Origin: Chloranthus sessilifolius | Lineage: Eukaryota > Streptophyta > Magnoliopsida > Chloranthales > Chloranthaceae | Reading direction: 5' to 3' | Assembly (NCBI GenBank): GCA_021018995.1 | Contig: CM037586.1 | Span: forward strand, 11,688,247-11,752,246 | DNA: 64,000 nucleotides | Shown here: piece after piece, positions 55,049-64,000 of the stretch | Numbering within the stretch: the stretch's first letter is position 1 | Layout: the number at the start of each line of letters is the position of its first letter | The notes under the pieces: generated by a model | Databases searched by the model: none | Told to the model about the DNA's origin: nothing | Seen by the model: only the letters and a program-made list of their open reading frames with translations | Program-made: the position numbers and the translations under genes

Positions 55049-57726
55049 TGTAACGACCCTGAAATTCTGAACAAGAAACTGATTGTTTCGATATGCGTGC
55101 CCGACACGGAAATCGAGACAGATTTTTAAATTCATAATCAATATTAGTTGACATAAAGTTACACCGTAGTTAGATGAATTCACACGTGAATTCTCGCTTA
55201 AGTCTGAGTTGTGTAGGGTGTCGACGTAGCACGTTACGCCGTAGAGATCGTGTAGGTGCTTGACACCGGAGTTCAATTTAGGGTCTAAACTGAAATATCA
55301 GAGATATTTCAGTTTAGGTAGCTTATAAAGGAAGGGAGAGACCTGGGGAGAAGCTTCATCTTCTTCTTCCTCTTGTTCTTGTACAAAGAAACCTGTAGCT
55401 AGGTGGGGATTGAGTGCGTTCTGCGAGAAAGGGGTTTAGAGCTACGAAAATTGTGCATCGGTATGCGATGAAATAAGGTGAGTTAAATAAAACGAACTCA
55501 AGCGTAGTCTGAGTACGTGTGAAACCTCCGCGTGCTGAATCGGAGTCGATACATTACGTATCAAAGTCACACCAGCAATACAGCCCAAGCTCCATATTTG
55601 AAACCCACTTTCGGATCTTTTTGCCAGAACAACGAGAGGACCCAAATCGAGGTATGTTTGTGCATTTAAAATGGGCAAGGTTGAAGCCTTTGAGCTTGTA
55701 TGGGTGTGTGTGTTAATGGTTGTTGTAAACCATAAATGAAAAGGGTGGAAATTAGGTCAAGAAGTGACCGCCATTAATGACAGAGGTGCTGTCATTATTG
55801 ATCGATCAATGCTAGATTGATCGATCAATGAGAGGTGCTGATCGATCAATGAAGGCATTGATCGATCAATTAGTATAAGACAAAGAAGAGTACATAAACA
55901 CTGAAATTCCTGGAAGTTCAATGCCCGAAGGGTGTTGATCGATCAATCCTGAGTATTGATCGATCACAGAGAGTGTGATCGATCAATGACTGGTATTGAT
56001 CAATCAATGAAGGCATTGATCGATCACTTGTGTGTGGTGATCGATCAATAAAGGCATTGATCGATCAATCTGTATAAATTACAAATGTGAATAGAAGGTG
56101 AGAATTTTAAAAATTTAAGCTATTGATCGATCAATGAGGGCATTGATCGATCAACAAGATACATTGATCGATCAACCTAGCTGGTGATCTATCAATTTGG
56201 CTATGACAAAGTGTGAAGAAAAGGGAGTTATTGATCGATCAATTAAGCTATTGATCGATCAATGAAGGGTGTTGATTGTTCAATAAAGGTTATTGATCGA
56301 TCAACTACCTCTGTTACTTGTGAGGTGGTTTGAGGGTTGTGATCGATCAATGAAGACATTGATCGATCAACAAGGATGATTGATCGATCAATGAGGGTAT
56401 TGATCGATCAATCACCCCTGTTTTTGTCCTGTTTTATTCGTGTGAGTTGAATGCTACTGGACACTGTACCAGTTGACTTTCTGACCTACCTGACACGTAG
56501 TATGCTATATTTATGGTCTAGGATCGGACCATGACGCTTTAAAAAGCTTTGGATTTGCTTATAAAGAGGTCTGACTTAAGGTAGGGGAAAACCAACCTAA
56601 ACTGTTTTTGAGTATGATTTCATGTTTATTTCATATCTGCACCCTGATTTCTATTTTAACAAGCATGTAAGCATATCATAAATTCCTGCTATCTCTAATT
56701 TCTGTTTTCTGATTTGTATTCTGAAACCTGCTCATAATTTCTGCTATCTGATCTGTGAGGTTTATGCCTGTATGTGATTTAATGATTTAACCAGATGATC
56801 CCCACCGACCTGGCGGTATATCCGTGCCTGGCACACTTGTGCATCTGCTTGTAATCTCTCGGCATAATTGCACTCTATAGATGAGGCATTGTTGCAATCT
56901 AAAATTGTTCATGTGAACGACGATTGGTTGGGGTTTCCTATCGGTAAATTCCTGTTTACTCCGTGTTATATATTCACGGGAGTTTCTTAAGTTAGAAAAC
57001 ATATACAATTTAAGTCACTAATCGTGTACTTGCATAACATCAGTTTCTATTTAAAAGCTCGGTATTAGATTGATTTGTCCTGTTTGCATGTTCTGATTTG
57101 ATTTTCTGTTTTGAGATATCATGATCTGCATATTCAATTCATTTTAGTTGGAATTCTTTTATTAAGCTATGATGTAGCTCACCCTGTTTTCATCAATATA
57201 TTAGGTTCGGAGTCTAGAGTTCCTAGCACCGAAAGTGACCCTGACTATCAGCCTGATCTAGAGGCTGAAATTGAGGATGAGGAGACGGACGTCCAAGCGG
57301 ACGATTTCTATCCATAGTCTGGGAATACTAGTCTGATGTTTTGGAAATTTTTATATAAACTTTGGATTATTGTGTGCCTGGTGGCCACTTTCTATATTTA
57401 TTTATGTAGATATATATTTTTTATATTACTATACATTCTATTGGAACCAATATAAGGAGCCATTGTTTTGGGTGATGGATGTCCATCATCAGTGGTTCTT
57501 TTTGGTTCCTTTTTGGGAATGTATATTTTTATATATTTATATACATATTCGTTTTACTGCTTCTTTCTATTTTTAATGCCTTACTTGATGACTTGACCTA
57601 CCACTGCTGGACAGTGTCTGCTTGATTTCTGCTATACGAGCAGACACTCGTGATTTGTCCTAGGGATCATCCAGAGTATGATCCTGATGGCACGAATTTA
57701 CGGGCGCGAAAATCCGGGTTGTCACA
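55049..57726 (+). repeat. 5' LTR of gypsy element, with palindrome array
   Basis: 2678 bp, inserted in TRIM-like LTR copy 3 right after ACATGTCA (copy 2 shows the uninterrupted sequence near 54731). Contains the TGATCGATCA array at 55796-56424. Short frames inside are not genes. Confidence 0.85.
55796..56424. repeat. TGATCGATCA palindrome array 1
   Basis: About 20 exact copies of the 10-bp palindrome TGATCGATCA, many extended to ATTGATCGATCAAT, with irregular spacers (about 5-30 bp, longer in places) plus a few one-base variants. Spacers are mostly unrelated, although GAAGGCAT/AAAGGCAT recurs. Confidence 0.95.
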
Positions 57727-57727
57727 G

Positions 57728-57740
57728 TTGGTATCAGAGC
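57728..57740 (+). other. Primer-binding site of gypsy element
   Basis: TTGGTATCAGAGC one base after the LTR end; initiator Met-tRNA type. Confidence 0.85.
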
Positions 57741-57832
57741 TTAGGCTTTAGGTTGAATTGCGCGTTCATGTTAGATTGTTTTCACAATCTATGTACTGAT
57801 CAATGTTATTATTTTCATAATGACAGACCAGT

Positions 57833-59014
57833 ATGGGCCCTAAGTTCAGAGGTGGACGCAGTAGAGGAAGGGAAAGTCAGAGAGAGGTTCCTCTGAGGGA
57901 GATCCCCGATGTTGTTGGTATGTCGCGAGGATTGGAATTCCTCTCGCACACGAACGCGGTTCCCATGGGACCGAGAGGATGAAGAAGAGGTAATGAAGCC
58001 TTGGCTACCAACGTCGCTCAGCAGATAGCTGCTCTGACTCAGCAGGCAGCTAGACCACCTCATTAGCCTAGCAGATTCGCAGAGTTTAGGAGAATGAGAC
58101 CTCCTAACTTCTCGGGTCAGATAGATCCTATAGAAGCAGAGGGCTGAATAGAAGAGATGGAGAAACTTTTTGAAGTGCTCCAGTGTAATGACGTAGAGAA
58201 TGTGCGCTGGGCCACTTTCAAGTTGGATGGTGATGCCGGACCTTGGTGGAAGTCGGTATCACAGGATCGACAGAGAGAGTTTCCTCACACTCCTTGGACA
58301 TGGGAGGAGTTCACAGAAGTGTTTTACCACAAATACTTTCCAAAAATTGTGAGGCATCAGTGGGAGGAGAAATTTATAGAGCTCAAGCAGGGTGCAATGT
58401 CAGTGAGAGAGTATGGTGCTGAGTTTAATCGACTGGCTAGGTTCTCACCCCAGCACGTAGCCACTGAATTGATGAGAGCAAGGAAATTTTAACTTGGCCA
58501 GAGGTAGAACTTACAAAAGGATGTCGCCATGTGAGAAATGGAGACATATGAGGGAGTGATGGCCAAGGCTCTCATAGCAGAGGAGGAGAACCATAAACAG
58601 TGTTCTTGGAGGGACAAGCAGACGAGAGAGAGGCCATTTAAGGGGTAGTCTCAGGACTCTAAGCAGAACAAGCAGGCTAGATTCTCCAGACCTCCGAGAT
58701 ACCCTACACACTCCCGACCGGTGATTTCTTCGGGTCTGAGTTAGTACCAGAGAGCGGCAGTGCCTACATCTTCCAGACCATTTTGACCGTCTGGGTCTTC
58801 TAGTAGCGGGGCCTCAGTGACCCAGGGACCTTCAAGGGTCTCTTCGTTCACTCCAACTGTGTTATGTGCAAAGTGTGGGAAACCACACAAGACAGAGGAG
58901 TGCAGGAGGGAGACAGGGGTGTGCTTCAGGTGTGGCAAGATGGGCCACTTGGTTAGGAATTGCCCCGAGGAGAGTAAAGACGGCAAAGAACAGTTAGGAT
59001 CGGTATCTACGTAG
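57833..59014 (+). pseudogene. gypsy gag with CCHC zinc knuckle
   Basis: The ATG at 57833 starts MGPKFRGGRSRGRESQRE. The capsid part (58157-58492) has KLDGDAGPWWKSV and the AEFNRLARFSP block of plant gypsy Gag. The zinc knuckle CFRCGKMGHLVRNC lies at 58921-58962. Several in-frame or frame-changing defects, for example TGA near 57979, TAG at 58063 and TAA at 58490, most consistent with CGA, CAG and TGG decay. Confidence 0.85.
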
Positions 59015-59850
59015 AGATCTTCTCGACCTGTGATTCAAGGTCGAGCATACGCTGTTATTGCGATCGATGCTCTGACATTGAATGATGTCATCCAAAGTAT
59101 GATTAAAATTCAAGAGAAGTTATTTATCTAGTAAGATGCACTGGAAATTTAGTAAAAAATAGAATTGTCTCAATTAAGTGTTATAATAATAGTACACATA
59201 CGCACACACATCTTAAACACTTGATCTAATATTGTAATTGGCTTATAGGTGAGCTGAAAGTGTATAGGAGTTGTGACATTTGTTTCCATAGAGCTCGAGT
59301 CTTGATAGATCCAGGCTCTACGCATTCATTCTCTCAATTTACGAAAGAATTGAGCGCCACTCCTGAACAGCTAGATTTCATATTGACCATATCCATTCCT
59401 ACGGGTAGTGCAGTGAATGCACTCACAGTGTGTAAATCGGTGATAGTGTCAGCAGATGATCACGAGACATTGGCAGATTTAATTTTGTTAGATATGAAGG
59501 GATTTGACATCATTCTGGGAATGGACTGGCTATCCACTTACCACGCGAGCGTTGATTGTCTTCGGAAGATAGTGGTCTTTCACCCTCCAAAGGAGCGATC
59601 ATTCAGATTCTTCGGGGTGAAGTCTAAGGTAGCTCCGTTGATATCTGCTATTCGGGCCGAAAAGATGATGAAGAGTGAATGCAGTGAATATATGGCCTTT
59701 CTACAAGAGCAACGGGAAGGGGCGAATGTGATATCTGATATTCACGTTACATGCGAATATCCCGATGTGTTCCCTGAGGAATTGCCAGGACTACCACCAG
59801 CTTGGGAGATTGAGTTTACAATAAATTTGGTTCCAGGCTGAACCAGTATC
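59015..59850 (+). pseudogene. gypsy protease region with ~160-bp insert
   Basis: The aspartic protease motif VLIDPGSTHSF lies near 59298 and GFDIILGMDWL near 59500. Upstream, the expected linker is interrupted at 59090-59248 by an AT-rich insert that has stops and ends in TTATAG before the frame resumes at GTGAGCTGAAAG. Confidence 0.8.
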
Positions 59851-61070
59851 TAAGGCTCCCTATCGGATGGCTCCAGCAGAGTTACAAGAGTTGAAGGAGC
59901 AACTATAAGAACTGCTTGACAAAGGGTTCATTCGGCCGAGTGTCTCCTTGGGGAGCACCTGTGTTATTTGTCAGAAAGAAGGATGGTTCAATGCGTCTGT
60001 GCATTGACTTTCGACAGTTGAACAAGTTGACGATTAAGAATCGTTATCCGCTTCCTAGGATTGATGATCTGTTTGATCAGTTACAAGGAGCGAGGTTCTT
60101 TACGAAGATTGATTTGAGGTCAGGTTACCATCAGCTACGAGTCAAAGCAGAAGATGTTGAGAAGACGGCGTTAGAACCAAATATGGGCACTATGAATTCT
60201 TGGTTATGACATTTGGATTGACGAACACACCTACGTCTTTCATGGACCTGATGAACCGAGTGTTTAAACTACACTTGGATAAGTTTGTGGTTATCTTTGT
60301 AGATGACATCCTTGTCTATTCCAAGACAAAGGAAGAACATGAAGGGCATCTACACGTAGCTTTACAGACCCTCAGAGATCACAAATTGTATGCGAAGCTC
60401 AGTAAGTGTGAGTTTTGACTGGACCAAGTTAGTTTCTTGGGCCATATTGTCTCTGCTAAGGGTATAACAGTTGACCCAACGAAGATCGAGGCCGTCGTGA
60501 ATTGGGAACAGTCGAGAACAGTAACAGAGGTCCTTAGTTTTCTTGGGTTAGCAAGATACTACATACGGTTTGTAGAGGGGTTCTCCAAACTCTCGAGTTC
60601 ACTTACTCAGCTTGCCAAGAAGAATGCTAAGTTTGATTGGACCGATCGATGTGATCAAGACGCTTTCGACTACAAGATCAGATATTAGCTATACCTTACA
60701 GCGGAGGGGTTTCGCCATTCTCGTGGACGCATCTTATAGTGGGTTGGGTTGTGTCTTCAACTAGCACAAGAAGGTTATCGGGTACGGCTCTAGACAGCTT
60801 AAGGAACATGAGAGAAATTATCCAACTCATGATCTGGAGTTAGCGGCGGTGATCTTTGCTTTGAATATTTGGAGGCACTACTTATACGGTGAGACGTTTG
60901 ATATCTACACCGACCACAAAAGCCTCAAGTATCTGTTTACCCAGAAGGATTTGAACATGCGACAGCGCAGATGGATGGAGTTCTTGAAAGATTACGATTG
61001 TTCCATCCAGTATCACCCTGGGAAGGCCAATGTTGTGACAGATGCTTTGAGCAGGAAGTCTTCAGCTTAG
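59851..61070 (+). pseudogene. gypsy reverse transcriptase-RNase H, broken
   Basis: RT motifs: [53 protein letters not shown] and the catalytic FVDDILVYS (60294-60320). RNase H: ILVDASYSGLG (60718), [12 protein letters not shown] (60830), [10 protein letters not shown] (60907), and the end motif VTDALSRK (61037). Breaks: a frameshift near 60190, a stop at 60416-60418, a frame break near 60680, and a stop near 60763. Otherwise well conserved. Confidence 0.9.
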
Positions 61071-61540
61071 TTGACACATCTTATCACCAGAGTACAGCGG
61101 TGACATCTACTTGAGGACCTGGTCTTGTGCGATACACTGATTGATGTCAGAGGTTCAGGGGAATTGATGGCTACTATTGTGATACGGCCCACGTTGTTTG
61201 ATAACGTGTGTAAGCTCCAGATGATTGACGATGAGCTTATGGCCATTAAAAAGGATGTGATCAACGGGATTAGGCCTGATTTTACCATCAAAGATGATGG
61301 TACTTTACTATTTAGAGATTGAATGTGCATACCTGATACGAAAGATCTTAAAGATATAATTTTGGAGGAAGCGCACAGGTCTACGTATGCTATACATCCT
61401 GGGAGTACCAAGATGTACCAAGATCTCAAGCGAAGTTTTTGGTGGAGAGGACTGAAGAAAGATGTTGCAGATTATGTTTCTTGGTGTTTGGTCTGCTAGC
61501 AGGTAAAAGTAGACCATCGAGCAGTATCCCCACTTGTTCA
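61071..61540 (+). pseudogene. gypsy integrase N-terminal zinc finger, truncated
   Basis: The HHCC region is visible as AHRSTYAIHPGSTKMYQDLK (61371) and the WCLVC pair (61482), with stops near 61320 and 61497. Homology ends at about 61540, before the catalytic core. Confidence 0.8.
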
Positions 61541-61739
61541 CCTGACATAAGAGGTAAAATTTTATTCTGTGTTCACTTAAAGATTCATCACTATGGTTGT
61601 GTTATTATGTGTGAGCACGCATCATTGACTAGAGAAATTTGTTTTTTTTGCAGGTTCGGTATGTGATATACATGTACCTTTGTTCTCGAAATACGGGGCT
61701 TTCGCCTTGGTGCAGTGACGGTGTTGAAGAACTAGGTCA
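61541..61739. other. Junction after truncated gypsy element
   Basis: No integrase homology; AT-rich, ending near 61655 in TTTTTTTTGCAG. Origin not recognised. Confidence 0.4.
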
Positions 61740-62125
61740 CTGTCAGTATTGATCTATCAATAGAGAGATTGATCGATCAATTTGATGATTGATCGATCAA
61801 CACAGGGTGGTGATCGATCAATGATGGTGAGGTTTAGTACTCACAATTTGGTTGGTTGATCGATCAATAAGTGTATTGATCGATCAATGTTCAGGGTATT
61901 GATCGATCACCAAGGTTGGTTGATCGATCACAGTAGGCTATTGATCGATCAGCAGGGTATTGATCGATCAATAAGGAGGTCATTGATCGATCAACAGAGT
62001 GGTGATCGATCAATTAGTAGACCATTGATCGATCAATAGAGTATTGATCGATCTATGAATCTGGCTAGGGCATAAAGATGCTTCATTGATCGATCAATAA
62101 AGGCATTGATCGATCAATCCTGAGG
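61740..62125. repeat. TGATCGATCA palindrome array 2
   Basis: About 14 exact TGATCGATCA copies plus two or three variants in 385 bp, irregularly spaced. Same motif as array 1 but different flanks. Confidence 0.95.
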
Positions 62126-62351
62126 TTTTAAGTTAAAGTTGGGTTTTCAAATGGTCATTTGCACTAAGCTTTAGAGTGATTGATCAAAGGGATTTTGGGC
62201 ACCGACCATTCAACCTTCTTTCCGACTGATTTTCCGGCCATCTAACTCCTCCTTCCACGTGAATCGAGTGGATTTCATTCCATTCGTTCGGTAACACTTT
62301 CTTTTTCATTCATTTCGATTCTAGTTCTCGTATTTTTGTAAAAATTTGACC

Positions 62352-63540
62352 ATGGGACCGCACAGGAAGAACCCTTTGCGTAAGGTACCCACTTCCTGGG
62401 CTTGTGCACCCGTACCGCCCACTGATTTAGTTCCCCAACCGTTTGTGCCACCTGTGGCATCGGTTTCAGCCGTGGTTCCACCCGTCCCAACCCCCATCCC
62501 GACCCCGTTAGAGCGTGAAGTCCCCAATCCTTGGTGGACTTCTAAATCCTTTCTACCCGAGTACGTGTTCACCCCCTCTCTTTATTAGGATCGGCCCGAA
62601 ATGGTTTGGGCCAAGGGTTACATCCAACGGCTCGGGTTGAAGCCTTTGTTGGAGCCATTCCATGATCACTAATGTCCTAGGATTGTGAGGCTTTTCTTCC
62701 AAAATCTCCGGTGGGGTGATAGTCGACACTGACTCGTCATGTCCATCGATGGGTTCAAATATAAATTCAACCACTTTCATGTGGCAGCGGCACTCCAATG
62801 CCCGTCCGCTTACATTGAAAACACTGGTTTGGATGCCCCCTATGTTACGGAGGTTCCTTTCACTGACGTGGTCACCAAAATGACCCAAGGTCAACATGGG
62901 AAGGGGCAATCCATCTCACGGGCCCAATTGCCTGACAAATTATGGATGCTTGATACTTATATCAAGTGTGCACTTAACCCGTTCTTGCACAAGTCCTCAC
63001 GGACTGGTACTGTATAACAGGCTCTGTTTTCGGCCTTTGAGAACCGTTGGTTCTCTATGGCTGATTTGGTCATTGACGGCATCATTAATGCCAATGACCT
63101 TATGTCTGAGAAGGTCAAATCGGGGGTTAAGAAACAGATTCCCTACGCACGCCTCATTACCAAAATGGTGGAGCAATACGTTACTCTCCGTGAGGCGTAT
63201 AGTTTGGCTCCCAATGAGCCGCGCTTGGTCGACAACACCAAGGTCTTCTATCTGAAAGACAGGACCAAGAGCTATAATTTATTGGTTTGACAGTTTCCAG
63301 AGGAGGAGGAGGTCGCAGCTAAGCCCATTGCTCCTGCCGTTGCGGAGGGTGCGGCGCCCGCCGAGCCTGACCTTGGAGAGGGGGAGGCACCACGTGATCC
63401 ACCACCTCCGCCTGAGGTGTCTACCTGCCTGCCCCCACTACACCCCGTAGACCGCCCCGTCACACCACATCACATCCCCCACCACCTTCCTCAGTCGACA
63501 TAGCATCGATGTTTCATGAACTTGTGGAGGGTAATTGATG
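62352..63540 (+). pseudogene. Putative plant transposon protein-like frame, broken
   Basis: The ATG at 62352 starts MGPHRKNPLRK, then a Pro-rich segment (PPVPTPIPTP), then, across stops near 62586, 62671, 62731 and 63015, blocks such as VRLFFQNLRWGD, GFKYKFNHFHVAAAL, MLDTYIKCALNPF, FENRWFSMADLVIDG and YARLITKMVEQYV. The order resembles the 'putative plant transposon protein' domain found in Athila/Tat-type gypsy elements. It ends with a Pro/Ala/Glu-rich tail (63300-63480). The stops fit single-base decay. Similarity is recalled, not searched. Confidence 0.5.
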
Positions 63541-64000
63541 TGAAATTTTAATTGTACTGTTTTACTTGCAAGCGCACGAATCAGATTGTATATAGTGGGT
63601 GCAGAGTACGAGATCGTTCCCACGAGGACTATTTTTGAAAGATCTAAAAAAATAAGGCAGTAATTCAAGAAATTCACCAAGAACTAACAGTATTCTACTA
63701 GTCTTATGATTTAGGTGGTTTGATGAGATGATAACTACTGACTACAAACTAAAATTTAATTAATGATTCAAAAATAAAGGAAAAGATGAAGATAAAGATG
63801 AAGATACTAAATCCTCCCATCTTTGGTCTGTTCTTCCCATAATACAAATCTAAGGATTAAGCTATGAGATATACTATTGAAAATAAACATCTTTTATGGA
63901 AGATAAATGGTCAAAACCCTAATAGGTTCCACGTTGCATCCCTGCAATCAGGACTTAACTTCAAAGATGATTTTCATATATAGATCTGGGATCAAGGGCA
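63536..64000 (+). repeat. Probable start of another LTR, runs off the window
   Basis: TGATGTGAAATTTTAATTGT followed by CTTGCAAGCGCACGAATCAG and ATCGTTCCCACGAGGAC, a sequence layout common at the 5' part of plant gypsy-type LTRs. No partner LTR is visible in the window. Confidence 0.35.

Larger units (their letters stand above)
55049..61540 (+). mobile_element. Ty3/gypsy retrotransposon, 3'-truncated
   Basis: The 5' LTR (55049-57726), primer site (57728-57740), gag, protease, RT, RNase H and the first zinc finger of integrase are present in gypsy order. The integrase core, chromodomain and 3' LTR are missing. Coding parts hold many stops. The LTR type (TGTAACGACCC...TGTCACA, 2.7 kb) resembles the solo LTR at 36323 and is like those of chromovirus elements; the lineage is inference. 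Confidence 0.85.

Noticed and set aside
55796..56424. CRISPR-like array
   Set aside because: Repeats are 10-14 bp, spacers are irregular, the genome is a plant's and no cas genes exist; it is an LTR-internal palindrome array.
62321..62572. Gly-rich minus-strand frame
   Set aside because: Reverse shadow of the Pro-rich plus-strand segment.

Overview
This window is nuclear DNA from a flowering plant with a large, repeat-rich genome. The evidence is the plant-type Ty1/copia, Ty3/gypsy, LINE-L1, CACTA, hAT-like and pararetroviral sequences, the initiator-Met-tRNA primer sites, and host fragments with plant exon structure (ACD6/ITN1-like ankyrin gene, monofunctional aspartate kinase, SGT1). I cannot name the species. 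Nearly all of the 64 kb is transposable elements, many nested. Boundaries were read from terminal repeats, target-site duplications (TSDs) and in-window comparison of filled and empty sites.

Region by region. 71-7248 is a complete but broken Ty1/copia element with 471/472-bp LTRs and TSD GCGAA. It lies inside what looks like the signal-peptide exon of a minus-strand secreted-protein gene. 8351-29473 (minus) holds two ankyrin-repeat blocks whose splice phases and repeat spacing fit one gene with an intron of about 20 kb. That interval contains a three-level nest: a minus-strand non-autonomous LTR element (9456-20655, TSD GATTT), split in its left LTR by a 6.55-kb CACTA-type transposon (9517-16069, TSD TAC) that carries an SGT1 3'-end fragment, itself holding a TRIM-like element (12093-13888, TSD GATTC). 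It also contains several CACTA MITEs, one of them split by a 5'-truncated LINE (about 22309-26055), and a hAT-like MITE.

29474-36000 has microsatellites, a large inverted repeat and a decayed caulimovirid-like endogenous pararetrovirus (minus, about 34100-36000). 36206-39882 is an aspartate-kinase pseudogene fragment with a 2.83-kb solo LTR in one exon. 41529-42165 is a gypsy integrase C-terminal fragment. 42800-49400 is dense in hAT-like MITEs and long fold-back repeats. 49719-51906 encodes a multi-pass membrane protein of a plant-specific family, apparently split by one frameshift, with a MITE in its 3'-UTR intron.

54445-55048 is a tandem TRIM-like LTR array with 45-50-bp internal segments, cut by the 5' LTR of a Ty3/gypsy element (55049-57726) whose gag-PR-RT-RH runs to about 61540 and stops inside integrase. 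Its LTR holds a striking array of the palindrome TGATCGATCA; a second array lies at 61740-62125. The right edge carries a broken plant-transposon-protein-like reading frame (62352-63540) and probably the start of another LTR.

The only apparently functional host genes are the ankyrin gene, whose 3' part was not found, and the membrane-protein gene, functional only if its frameshift is not real. Most other coding signals are pseudogenes, and the LINE is disabled only by in-frame stop codons.
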